A stretch of 64,000 bases of DNA. Source: Nocardioides astragali (GTDB taxonomy: Bacteria > Actinomycetota > Actinomycetes > Propionibacteriales > Nocardioidaceae). Positions 52,101 to 62,276 of the stretch are shown piece by piece (the stretch's first letter is position 1; every line of letters begins with the position of its first letter). The stretch is taken from contig NZ_JAFMZM010000005.1 of the NCBI RefSeq assembly GCF_024436375.1, positions 1-64,000 on the forward strand. The letters are read 5' to 3'. Under the pieces are notes generated by a model that was not told the DNA's origin, made no database searches, and worked only from the letters and a program-made list of their open reading frames with translations. Both the position numbers and the translations under genes were made by a program.

Positions 52101-52849
52101 GCACTCTCACCGGAAAGGTCGCCCTCGTCACGGGAGCGACCCGCGGGCTCGGCTTCGCCATCGCGAGCGCACTCGCCGCGGCCGGAGCCACGGTCGTGGT
52201 CTCGAGCCGCAAGCTCGAGTCGTGCCAGGCCGCGGCCCAGGCGATCACCGCGGCGACAGGCGTCACCGCCGTCCCGCTGGCCCTGCACGTCGGACGCTGG
52301 GACAGCATCGAGCCGGCCATCGACGAGGTCTACGCCCGGCTGGGACGCCTCGACATCCTCGTCAACAACGCTGGGATCGCACCGCTGTCGCCCAGCCTCG
52401 AGGACGTCTCGGAGTCCCTGTTCGACAAGACCATCGAGGTCAACCTCAAGGGTCCGTTCCGGCTGATGGCTGTGGCCGGCGCCCGGATGGCGGCTGCCGG
52501 AGGCGGCTCGATCGTCAACATCTCCAGCATCGGGTCCGTGCGGCCCAGCCCGCCCGAGGCGATGTATGCCGCCGCGAAGAACGGCCTCAACGCGCTGACC
52601 ATGGCGTTCGCGCAGGAGTACGCCCCGCACGTGCGCGTGAACTGCGTGATGCCGGGTGCCTTCGCGACCGACATGGCGGGGGAGTGGGACGAGGAGTTCG
52701 TCGGCAAGATAGTCGACCGTCTCCCCGCAGGCAGGCTCGGGCGTCCCGACGAGGTGACCGGGATGGTCGTCCACCTCGCCGGGGACGGAGCGGGCTACAC
52801 CACCGGGGCGCTCATCCCGATCGACGGCGGCCGCACGGCCGTCTACTGA
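52097..52849 (+). CDS. short-chain dehydrogenase/reductase (SDR)
   Basis: A 250-residue SDR. Motifs: TGATRGLG (12-19), NNAG (90-93), Ser144, Tyr157 and Lys161 (YAAAK). SSRK after the second strand suggests NADP. Its ATG overlaps the dehydrogenase stop (ATGA). Probably acts on a hydroxy- or ketoacyl-CoA between the dehydrogenase and cleavage steps. Confidence 0.9.
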   Translation: MSTLTGKVALVTGATRGLGFAIASALAAAGATVVVSSRKLESCQAAAQAITAATGVTAVPLALHVGRWDSIEPAIDEVYARLGRLDILVNNAGIAPLSPSLEDVSESLFDKTIEVNLKGPFRLMAVAGARMAAAGGGSIVNISSIGSVRPSPPEAMYAAAKNGLNALTMAFAQEYAPHVRVNCVMPGAFATDMAGEWDEEFVGKIVDRLPAGRLGRPDEVTGMVVHLAGDGAGYTTGALIPIDGGRTAVY

Positions 52850-52860
52850 TCGGAGACGAG

Positions 52861-53655
52861 ATGAGCAACGGATCCAGGGTCAGCGACCTCTTCGACCTGC
52901 GCGGCAGCGTCGCCATCGTGACCGGAGCCTCGTCCGGGCTGGGGGAGGGGTTCGCGCGCACGCTGGTCGACGCCGGCGCCACCGTCGTGGCCGCGGCGAG
53001 GAGGCTCGACCGCCTCGAGGTGCTCGCCAAGGAGCTCGACGGGACCGGGCCGGCCGGAGGAAGGGTGGTCCCGGTCGCGTGCGACGTGACCTCCGAGGAT
53101 GATCGGCGGAGCTTGGTCGAGACGGCCGCCGCGATCGCCGGCCACATCGACGTGCTCGTCAACAACGCGGGCATGCCGGGACCGCCGAACGCCGAGCAGG
53201 AGACGGTCGAGGGCTTTGCCGGTCTGCTCGACCTCAACCTGGCGTCCGGGTTCCATCTGGCTTCCCAGGTCGCCTCGACCGTGGCTGATGGTCGGACGCT
53301 CTCGATCGTCAACATCTCCTCGGTCATCGGGCTCGTCTCGACCTCGCCGATCGGAGGAGCGAGCTACGCGGCCTCGAAGGCCGGGACACTCGGACTCACC
53401 CGCGAGCTCGCCGGCCAGTGGGGTCGCCGCGGCATCCGCGTGAACGCCATCGTCCCCGGCTGGTTCGACACGGAGATGACCGACGGGCTCTTCGCCAACG
53501 AGAAGTCCGCAGGCTGGGTCCGCCGCAACACGATGCTCGGCCGAGGGGGCGGACCGGGCGAGGTCGACGGCGCCCTGCTCTTCCTGGCCTCGCCGGCCTC
53601 GTCCTACGTCACCGGCCACTCCCTGGTCGTCGACGGAGGGTGGACGGCCCGATGA
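52861..53655 (+). CDS. short-chain dehydrogenase/reductase (SDR)
   Basis: A 264-residue SDR. Motifs: TGASSGLG (21-28), NNAG (101-104), Ser154, Tyr169 and Lys173 (YAASK). AAARRLDRLE after the second strand suggests NADP. The start ATG 52861 lies 11 nt after the previous SDR. Residues around FANEKSAGWVRRNTMLGRGG form the variable substrate lid. Exact substrate unknown. Confidence 0.9.
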   Translation: MSNGSRVSDLFDLRGSVAIVTGASSGLGEGFARTLVDAGATVVAAARRLDRLEVLAKELDGTGPAGGRVVPVACDVTSEDDRRSLVETAAAIAGHIDVLVNNAGMPGPPNAEQETVEGFAGLLDLNLASGFHLASQVASTVADGRTLSIVNISSVIGLVSTSPIGGASYAASKAGTLGLTRELAGQWGRRGIRVNAIVPGWFDTEMTDGLFANEKSAGWVRRNTMLGRGGGPGEVDGALLFLASPASSYVTGHSLVVDGGWTAR

Positions 53656-53696
53656 CGGCCGTACATCAGCAACACTGATCGCAGGAGGACAACCCC

Positions 53697-55199
53697 ATGC
53701 AGGTTCTTGCCCAGGAGCTCACCGAGCGTGCCCGTCGCGCCCCGGACGACGTGGCGGTGGTGGACGCTCTCGGCACGCACACGGTCGGCGACGTCGTACG
53801 GGCCGCGCGCGAGATCGCAGCCCTCCTGGCCGACTCGCTCGGCGGCTCCCCGACGGTCCTGGTGCAGGCGGACAACACGTGGCGAACGCTGGCGGCCGCG
53901 GTCGCCGTCGGGTTGAGGGGCGGCATGGTCGCGGTCTTCAGCGACCACGCGTCCGCCGCCGAGTTCGAGCTCGCGATGGAGGACATCCGGCCCGACGCCG
54001 TGTTCGCGACCGAGGGCGTGCTCGAGCGGTGGGGGGTCTCCGACACGGCCTTCCCGCACCGACGCCCGAGCATCGACGGATGGACCGTGGCCACGTCAGG
54101 CCGACCGGTCAGCCCGGTCGAACGCTGGAACGGGGGTGCAGCCGTCGCCATGACGTCGGGCTCCACCGGCCGTCCCAAGTGCGTCGTGCAGTCCGAGGAG
54201 TCGATCCGGTACGCCGGTCGCTCGACGATCGAGGCGATCGGGCTCCGCCCCGGCGATGCCGTGGGCGCCTTCGTGCCGCTGTCGTCGGTGGCAGCCTTCT
54301 GCTTCGGGATGTACCTCCCGGCGATGCTCGGCGGCCCGATGGTGTGCATCGACTCGTGGCAGCCGGAGCTCGCGGTCGAGGCGATGGCGAGGCACGAGGT
54401 GAGGTGGACGATGTTGGTCCCCACCATGGCGCTGCAGCTCGCCGTCCGCCCCGAGGCGGAGGGCAGGCTCGCCGGCCTGAGGGCGATGACCGTCGGGGGC
54501 GGACCGATGAACGCCGACGCGCTCGGTCGGGCCGAGAGGACTCTCGGCACGAGGATCATCCGGGTCTTCGGCATGTCCGAGTGCCTCGGACACACCACGA
54601 CGCGACCCGACGAGGAAGCCTCCACGCGACTCGGCACCGACGGCCGTCCGTTCCCGGGCACCGAGGTGCGCGTCGTGGACCATGCCGGCCGCGCCATCGC
54701 GACAGGGAGCGTGGGCGCGGCACAGGTGCGTGGCCCGAGCCTGTTCGTCGGCTACGCCCGCGACGGCTCGCCCTCCCGAGAGCTGACCGACGACGGATTC
54801 CTGCCGACGGGCGACCTCGCCCGCGTGAACGCGGACGGGACGATCTCGATCCTGGGCCGTGAGAAGCAGATCATCATCCGAGGAGGCCGCAACATCGACA
54901 TCAACGAGGTCGAGGCAGCGGTGGCTCGCATTCCGTCGGTGACGCAGGTGTGCGTGGTTCCCGTGCCGGACGAGCTGCTGGGGGAGAGGGCCGCGGCACT
55001 CGTGGTGTCGTCGGATCCCGCCCTCAGCCTGGAGAGCGTCACCGGATTCCTGGGCGACAGCGGGGTCCCGAAGGCCAAGTGGCCGGAGTACGTGTTCGTC
55101 GTCTCGGACCTGCCGCAGAACCGCGTGGGCAAGCTCTCGCGTCGGGACGCGACCGACCTCGCCGAACGCCTGATGAGCGCATCCCTCGAGGTGACCTGA
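53697..55199 (+). CDS. acyl-CoA synthetase / AMP-dependent ligase
   Basis: A 500-residue adenylate-forming enzyme. The phosphate loop is TSGSTGRPK (153-161), the acceptor region FGMSECLGHTT, the hinge GDLARVNADGTISILGREKQIIIRGGRNI, and the catalytic Lys479 in NRVGKLSRRD. It would activate a carboxylic acid to its CoA thioester, the entry step into the beta-oxidation genes around it. AGGAGG precedes the ATG. Last gene of the operon begun at 46346. Confidence 0.9.
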   Translation: MQVLAQELTERARRAPDDVAVVDALGTHTVGDVVRAAREIAALLADSLGGSPTVLVQADNTWRTLAAAVAVGLRGGMVAVFSDHASAAEFELAMEDIRPDAVFATEGVLERWGVSDTAFPHRRPSIDGWTVATSGRPVSPVERWNGGAAVAMTSGSTGRPKCVVQSEESIRYAGRSTIEAIGLRPGDAVGAFVPLSSVAAFCFGMYLPAMLGGPMVCIDSWQPELAVEAMARHEVRWTMLVPTMALQLAVRPEAEGRLAGLRAMTVGGGPMNADALGRAERTLGTRIIRVFGMSECLGHTTTRPDEEASTRLGTDGRPFPGTEVRVVDHAGRAIATGSVGAAQVRGPSLFVGYARDGSPSRELTDDGFLPTGDLARVNADGTISILGREKQIIIRGGRNIDINEVEAAVARIPSVTQVCVVPVPDELLGERAAALVVSSDPALSLESVTGFLGDSGVPKAKWPEYVFVVSDLPQNRVGKLSRRDATDLAERLMSASLEVT

Positions 55200-55268
55200 G
55201 TTCACGTCACGTCGCTAGGCTGGACGGCGACCCAACCACGTGAATCGACTCGGAACGGGGTGCACGAG

Positions 55269-55889
55269 ATGGTCCAGGACGTGATGGAACGAGAGGGCCC
55301 GCGCTCCAAACGTGCCGGGATCCTCGCCGCGGCGATCGACAGCTTCGGTCAGGACGGCTACGAGCACACGAAGTGGGCGAAGATCGCCGACGAGGTCGGC
55401 ATCGGCCAGACCGCGCTCTACCACTACTTCGAGTCCAAGGCGCACTGCCTGCTCACGATCATGAGCCTGGAGCTCGCGCGCTCGCTCCAGCGCTTCCGCG
55501 AGGTCACGGCCGACGTCCCGCAGGCCGACGCCGCGCTACGGGCGGCCATCGCCGCGGCGTACGACGTGAGCCCGCGCGAGGTCCTCCAGATGCGGATCCT
55601 GCAGAACCACATGGACCTGCTCGCCACGCCTCGGGCCTCCGAGAGGGAGGAGGTCGAGCGGCAGCAGGCCCGCAAGCACGTACGCGAGATCGAGGACGAG
55701 TGGACCGCCCTGGTCGAGCGGGGGATGGCCTCCGGCGCGTTCCCCGAGCGGGACGCGCGTGCCTTGGCGACCGTGGTGCTCGCCATGGTGGTCAGCGTGT
55801 GGCGGTGGTACCGCCCGGGCGGACGGCTGTCGCTCGACGACGTGCGTGAGCTGATCGCGGACGCCGCGGTCCGCGTGGTCGGCCCCTAG
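55269..55889 (+). CDS. TetR-family regulator 2, paralogue of regulator 1
   Basis: A 206-residue TetR protein, identical in length to the one at 14364-14984. The recognition region GIGQTALYHYFESKAHCLLTIM is the same residue for residue, and MRILQNHMDLLATPR and VWRWYRPGG are near-identical. Both should bind the same DNA. Start ATG 55269 with GGGG upstream; GTG 55260 is an alternative. A -10-like TAGGCT lies at 55216-55221. No good ACTGAA operator lies in front of it, so it may be constitutive. Confidence 0.9.
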   Translation: MVQDVMEREGPRSKRAGILAAAIDSFGQDGYEHTKWAKIADEVGIGQTALYHYFESKAHCLLTIMSLELARSLQRFREVTADVPQADAALRAAIAAAYDVSPREVLQMRILQNHMDLLATPRASEREEVERQQARKHVREIEDEWTALVERGMASGAFPERDARALATVVLAMVVSVWRWYRPGGRLSLDDVRELIADAAVRVVGP

Positions 55890-55951
55890 GGCATGGCTCT
55901 GCGCGGGGCACTGGTGCGAACGAGGGCGGTCGGGTAACTTGGACCCATCGA

Positions 55952-55968
55952 ATTGAACTAAATTCAGG
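55952..55968. promoter_or_regulatory. Operator I, EthD-like/MBL operon promoter
   Basis: ATTGAA-CTAAA-TTCAGG matches the operator consensus at 10 of 12 arm positions. It lies 13 nt upstream of the EthD-like start, with TTGGAC at 55939-55944 as a possible -35 box. Confidence 0.65.
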
Positions 55969-55981
55969 TCAGGAAGTTTCC

Positions 55982-56314
55982 ATGCACAACTTGATCGTCC
56001 TCGCTGCCCGGCCGCATGACTGGACGCACCGACAGTTCATCGACTGGTGGCGCGGTGAGCACGCGGAGGTGACGTACCCGCTTCCCGGCCTCCGCCGTTG
56101 GCTGCACACCGAGCTCGCCGAGGGCACCGACGAGAAGTCGGCAGGCTGGGACGGACTCTCGATCCTCAGCTTCGACTCGAAGGAGGCACTCGACGTGGCA
56201 CTCGCGAGCGAGGAGTGGCAGGCCGCGGTCGCCCACGTCGGACCGATGCGCGGGCGCCGCATGATCTTCACGGGCGACGAGATGACCATGGTGGGCGAGC
56301 GACGGGACGCCTGA
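55982..56314 (+). CDS. EthD-domain (dimeric alpha/beta barrel) protein
   Basis: A 110-residue protein starting MHNLIVLAARPHDWTHRQFIDWWRGEHAEV. The FIDWWRGEHAE stretch, with its conserved His, is the hallmark of EthD-type ferredoxin-fold proteins; ALASEEWQAAVAHVGPM follows. Members act as small decarboxylases, cyclases or accessory proteins in P450 clusters (EthD in ether degradation). Operator I lies just upstream. Its stop overlaps the next start. Confidence 0.85.
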   Translation: MHNLIVLAARPHDWTHRQFIDWWRGEHAEVTYPLPGLRRWLHTELAEGTDEKSAGWDGLSILSFDSKEALDVALASEEWQAAVAHVGPMRGRRMIFTGDEMTMVGERRDA

Positions 56315-57327
56315 TGGTCGACTGGGACGAACCGGGAGCACACGAGGTCGCGGACGGCGTGTTCCGGGTGCCGCTGCGCCTGCCGAACGACGGGCTGCAC
56401 GCCGTCAACGTCTATGCGATGGAGACCGGCGAGGGACTCGCCCTCGTGGACGGTGGCTGGCGGACGTCGACCGGTCTCGAGGAGCTCTCCTCGGCACTGG
56501 CCAGCGTCGGGCACGACGTCACGTCGATCCACGACATCTACGTGACCCACGTCCACCGCGACCACTACACGCTCGCGGTCGAGCTGAGGCGCCACTTCGG
56601 GACGCGGGTGCACCTGGGGCGGGACGAGGCCCCGGGACTCCACGAGCTCCTCGAGATCGCCACCAACGTGCCGATCACGGCGTTGCGGCAGCTGCGCAGG
56701 TCCGGCGAGGAGGACCTGGCGGCGGTGGTCCGCGTCATGACCGAGAGCGAGGAGTTCGACGCCGACGGATGGGAGAAGCCGGACTCGTGGCTCGACCCTG
56801 GTGAGCTCGCCGTGGGCACCAGGACCCTGGACGCCGTGGCCACCCCCGGTCACACCAAGGGACACCTCGTCTACCACGACCTCGACGCCCGGATCCTCTT
56901 CAGCGGCGACCACCTCCTGCCCACGATCACCCCGTCCATCGGGTTCGAGCTGGGCGACTGGGAGCTCCCGCTGGCCAACTACCTCTCCTCGCTCGAGTCG
57001 ACGCTGGCGCGGCCGGACGCGCTGCTGCTCCCTGCGCACGGCGCCCCCGGACGCACCGCCCATGCCCGGGCGACCGAGCTCCTCGAGCACCACGACCTGC
57101 GGCTGGCGGCGACCGTACGGGTCCTCGACGAGCTCGGCGAGGTGGTCGCCGGGCGCGTGGCCCGCGCGCTCACCTGGACCCGGCGGCACCGTCGCTTCGA
57201 CGAGCTCGACAGCTTCAACCAGATGATCGCGACCTGCGAGACGATCGCCCACCTCGACGTGCTCGTCGACCGGGGGCAGGCCCAGGTCCAGGACGACCCC
57301 GACGGTGCGCTGTTCTCGCTCGTCTGA
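56314..57327 (+). CDS. metallo-beta-lactamase-fold hydrolase
   Basis: A 337-residue MBL-fold enzyme. The dinuclear metal site is THVHRDHY (HxHxDH), with further ligands in ATPGHTKGHL and FSGDHLL, and His near LLPAHGAPG. A C-terminal helical extension of about 100 residues follows. This type includes thioesterases, lactonases and glyoxalase II-like hydrolases; a CoA-thioester or lactone substrate would fit the cluster. It overlaps the EthD-like gene by 3 nt. Confidence 0.88.
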   Translation: MVDWDEPGAHEVADGVFRVPLRLPNDGLHAVNVYAMETGEGLALVDGGWRTSTGLEELSSALASVGHDVTSIHDIYVTHVHRDHYTLAVELRRHFGTRVHLGRDEAPGLHELLEIATNVPITALRQLRRSGEEDLAAVVRVMTESEEFDADGWEKPDSWLDPGELAVGTRTLDAVATPGHTKGHLVYHDLDARILFSGDHLLPTITPSIGFELGDWELPLANYLSSLESTLARPDALLLPAHGAPGRTAHARATELLEHHDLRLAATVRVLDELGEVVAGRVARALTWTRRHRRFDELDSFNQMIATCETIAHLDVLVDRGQAQVQDDPDGALFSLV

Positions 57328-57396
57328 AGCGCTCGTGCCCGCCCGCCCGCGTCCGCGTCCGGGCGCACGAAGATCGACCACAGGAGGAACGCACAC

Positions 57397-58187
57397 ATGA
57401 CGTCAGCTCTGATGAGCCCGTCCACGAGCCGCTTGACGGGCAAGTGCGTGCTGGTCACGGGGGCGACCGGCGGGATCGGCCTCGCGATCAGCGAGCTCCT
57501 CCACGCGTCGGGTGCGACGGTCTACGTCACCGACATTGACCAGGAACGTGCTGAGTCACTCGCAGGGGCCCTCGGTGAACGCGCCCGGTTCGTCCGGCTG
57601 GACGTCACCGAGGAAGCGGGCTGGGCAGCCGTCGCAGCCGCAATGGAGGACGCCGGCGACCGCCTGACCACCCTGGTCAACTGCGCCGGCGCGGCGCTGA
57701 GGCGTTCGATCGCGGACACGACGCTGGACGACTTCAACAGGATCATGGAGCTCAACCTCGTCGGGACGTTCCTCGGCATCCGGCTCGCTGCCCGACGGAT
57801 GGTGGACCACGGCGCAATCGTCAACATCTCCTCGGTGAACGGAGTGCTGCCCACTGCAGGGCTGGGCGCCTACGTGGCCTCCAAGTCGGCGGTCTCGGCG
57901 CTGACCCGCGTCGCGGCGCTCGAGCTGGCGGACCGGGGGATCACGGTCAACGCGGTCTGCCCCGGCAGCATCGACACGGCCATCACCGACTCCGCGGACT
58001 TCGCGGACACGGACTGGGACGCCTACGTGCGGACCATCCCTGTCGGCAGGCGCGGCGCGCCCGTCGAGGTGGCCCAGGCGGTTCTCTACCTCGCCTCTGA
58101 CGAGAGCCGCTACGTCACGGGCACCGACCTTGTCATCGACGGCGGGATCGCCGCCGGCAGATTCGCAGGACGTCCTAGGAGCACGCA

Positions 58188-58191
<4 letters not shown>
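57397..58191 (+). CDS. short-chain dehydrogenase/reductase (SDR)
   Basis: A 264-residue SDR. Motifs: TGATGGIG (21-28), NCAG in place of NNAG (95-98), Ser146, Tyr159 and Lys163 (YVASK). Asp46 in YVTDID suggests NAD, typical of a 3-hydroxyacyl dehydrogenase. AGGAGG lies upstream of the ATG. It overlaps the thiolase gene by 4 nt, which supports oxidation of the 3-hydroxy intermediate just before thiolysis. Confidence 0.9.
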
Positions 58192-59366
<1,175 letters not shown>

Positions 59367-59367
59367 G

Positions 59368-60117
59368 ATGGCCCTCGTGGAGGTCGCGGTGACGGACGGG
59401 GTCGCACACCTCGAGCTGAACCGGCCGCATGCTGCCAACGCGCTCGACCTCGAGACCGCGCGCCAGCTCGCCACTGCTGTGGACGCGGCCGCGGCGGACC
59501 CTGACGTCCGGGCCGTCCTGGTCACCGGGGCCGGGCCCCGGTTCTGTGCCGGGGGCGACGTGTCCTCCTTCGCCGCGGCGCCCGACCAGGCTGCGTACGT
59601 CGAACAGCTCGCGACGGAGCTGGACGCGACCTTTCGTGCGCTGGCCGCGATGGAGAAACCCGTCGTGGCGGCGGTGCACGGTGCGGTCGCGGGGGCGGGA
59701 CTCGCGCTGATGCTCAGCAGCGACGTGATCGTGTCCGCACCCGCGACGACGTACGTCTTCGCCTATCCGAGCATCGGGTTCACTCCCGACTGCGGTGTCT
59801 CCTACCTGCTGCCGCGCGCGGTGGGGCAGCAGCGGGCGCTCTCGTTCGCGCTCACGGGAAAGCGGCTGACGGCGTCGGAGGCCTTGGAGTGGGGACTCGT
59901 CTCGGAGGTTGCCGGCGATGCAGGCGCACGTGCCCGAGAGCTGGCCGCCGGCTTCGCCGCCGGTCCGGCGACGGCCCTGGGTCAGGTCCGTCGGCTGATG
60001 CGCCAGGCGTGGGAGATGTCGAGGGCGGAGACCGGCGCGGAAGAAGCTCGCACCATCGCCGAGATGGTCAAGGGCGAGGAGGCCCAGAGGCTCATCGCCG
60101 GCTTCGCGAGTCGCTGA
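59368..60117 (+). CDS. enoyl-CoA hydratase/isomerase family protein (crotonase)
   Basis: A 249-residue crotonase. Oxyanion loops RFCAGGDVSSF and AVAGAGLALMLSSD are intact. Both catalytic Glu of classical hydratases are absent (AGLALM and YPSIGF), while Asp is present in FTPDCGVSYLLPR, the PaaG-like arrangement of enoyl-CoA isomerases. A double-bond isomerase or ring-associated role is therefore more likely than hydration. It starts 1 nt after the thiolase stop and overlaps the convergent TetR gene by 26 nt. Confidence 0.9.
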   Translation: MALVEVAVTDGVAHLELNRPHAANALDLETARQLATAVDAAAADPDVRAVLVTGAGPRFCAGGDVSSFAAAPDQAAYVEQLATELDATFRALAAMEKPVVAAVHGAVAGAGLALMLSSDVIVSAPATTYVFAYPSIGFTPDCGVSYLLPRAVGQQRALSFALTGKRLTASEALEWGLVSEVAGDAGARARELAAGFAAGPATALGQVRRLMRQAWEMSRAETGAEEARTIAEMVKGEEAQRLIAGFASR

Positions 60118-60718
60118 CCCCCGGGTCGAGCGACGCTGCTACGTCGATCAAGGTCTCGGCAGCCCGCCGGGCGTGCCCGGCCGCGTCCGGTGAGCCCTCG
60201 ATCGCCGCGGTGGTCTGCGCGCCCTCGGCGAGGATCGCGAGCTGCGGTGCGAGCGAGACGTCGAAGCCCGCCTCGGCCACCAGGGCCGCGAGCTGGTCCT
60301 GGAACGACCTCTTGTGCTCGCGGGCGTAGTCCGCGACCTCCGGCGAGGTGGGTCCCAGCTCGCCGAAGGCGTTGATGAAGCCGCAGCCGCGGAACCCGTC
60401 CTCGGCGAACCACTCGGCCAGGTAGTCGTAGACCGCGAGCAGCCGCTCGCGCGGCTCCTCGATCGACTCCACCGCCGCGGTCAGGCCCTCGGTCCACATC
60501 GCGTGGCGCTTGCGGAGCACGGCCAGGACCAGGCTGTCCTTGCCGGGGAAGAGCGAGTAGAGGCGCTTGAGCGAGACGCCGGCGGCGGTGCGTACGTCGT
60601 CCATCCCCACCGCGCGGATCCCACGCGCGTAGAAGAGCTCGTCGGCAGCGTCGACGACGCGCTGCGCGGGGTCGACTTCCGGTTCGGGGCGGGGCAGCAT
60701 CGGGTGCTCCAGTTCCAT
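60092..60718 (-). CDS. TetR-family regulator, hydrolase-linked
   Basis: A 208-residue TetR protein. The helix-turn-helix region reads AVGMDDVRTAAGVSLKRLYSLFPGKDSLVLAVL; ECGFxNA-like GCGFINAFGEL is typical of AcrR-type ligand domains. The ATG at 60718 is taken; a TTG at 60763 would run through the operator. Two identical-arm palindromes lie between it and the divergent hydrolase, which it probably represses together with itself. Confidence 0.88.
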   Translation of the reverse strand: MELEHPMLPRPEPEVDPAQRVVDAADELFYARGIRAVGMDDVRTAAGVSLKRLYSLFPGKDSLVLAVLRKRHAMWTEGLTAAVESIEEPRERLLAVYDYLAEWFAEDGFRGCGFINAFGELGPTSPEVADYAREHKRSFQDQLAALVAEAGFDVSLAPQLAILAEGAQTTAAIEGSPDAAGHARRAAETLIDVAASLDPGVSDSRSRR

Positions 60719-60732
60719 TTCTGGCTTGCGTT

Positions 60733-60748
60733 GAGAACCAACGTTCTC
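60733..60748. promoter_or_regulatory. Operator 1 of the TetR/hydrolase pair
   Basis: GAGAAC-CAAC-GTTCTC, perfect 6-bp arms with a 4-nt spacer, adjacent to the TetR start. Confidence 0.7.
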
Positions 60749-60756
60749 TACAGTAG

Positions 60757-61635
<879 letters not shown>

Positions 61636-61650
61636 GTCGCCGAGCGAAGG

Positions 61651-61675
61651 CCCGGACCAGCACGGTCCGGGTCTT
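61651..61675 (+). terminator. Terminator after the chloroperoxidase-like gene
   Basis: An 8-bp perfect stem (cccggacc / ggtccggg) with a 5-nt loop followed by TCTT, 15 nt after the stop codon. Confidence 0.6.
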
Positions 61676-61831
61676 CAGCATCTCGAGTGGTGTCCAACGG
61701 CGACGCAGCCGTACGGTGAGGGATGGAGTCGCGCTGTTCCCGGCGGTCGTGGTGATGGCCAGCCGTCAGCGCGAGGCCAACATGACTCAGCTGCGGCACG
61801 CCCTCGCGCCGCGTGCGAGCCCGGGGATCCC

Positions 61832-62209
61832 GTGACCAAGGCGGCGGCTGTGTGCTCCCTCGTGCTCGGCCTCGGCTTCGGCCTCCCCGGCGTGTACGGC
61901 GCGTGGTACTTCGCCCAGCACAACCAGGCTTGGACGTTCCTCGGCTTCCCGACGTACGGCGGCGGCCCCTTCGAGCGCTGGGGACTCCCGACCAGCACCG
62001 CACTGCTCCTCGCCTTCGCGGCCGTGTGCGGGGCCGAGGTCGTCGTGGGGGTGCTGCTGTGGCACGACGCAGCGACCGCACTGTGGCTGGCACTGGCCCT
62101 GCTGCCTGCGGAGCTGGTGTTCTGGATCGGCTTCGCGCTTCCTTTCGGACCGCTGCTGGGCCTGGCGCGCACCTTGCTGGTGGTGGCCGTCCTGGTGTTC
62201 GGGGACTGA
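61832..62209 (+). CDS. small four-helix membrane protein
   Basis: A 125-residue hydrophobic protein with about four transmembrane helices (AAAVCSLVLGLGFGLPGVYG, TALLLAFAAVCGAEVVVGVLL, LWLALALLPAELVFWIGFAL and a last segment). The loop TFLGFPTYGGGPFERWGL is aromatic- and Gly-rich. GTG start. No family recognised. It lies upstream of cydAB on the same strand, but a Rex-type operator separates them. Confidence 0.7.
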   Translation: MTKAAAVCSLVLGLGFGLPGVYGAWYFAQHNQAWTFLGFPTYGGGPFERWGLPTSTALLLAFAAVCGAEVVVGVLLWHDAATALWLALALLPAELVFWIGFALPFGPLLGLARTLLVVAVLVFGD

Positions 62210-62218
62210 CGCACAGAT

Positions 62219-62238
62219 CTTGTGAAAACATTCACAAG
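62219..62238. promoter_or_regulatory. Rex (redox-sensing repressor) operator of cydAB
   Basis: CTTGTGAA-AACA-TTCACAAG is a perfect 8-bp-arm palindrome and fits the known Rex/ROP consensus (TGTGAAnnnnTTCACA). It lies 39 nt upstream of cydA, a classic target of Rex, which is released by a high NADH/NAD ratio. Confidence 0.85.
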
Positions 62239-62276
62239 AGCGTGATCCCGCGCCGCCGGGTGCCTACGGTGGCAGC

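Noticed and set aside
55241..55258. GTGAATCGACTCGGA before TetR 2 as an operator
   Set aside because: Only one half-site resembles the consensus, so it is below the level of the nine accepted copies.
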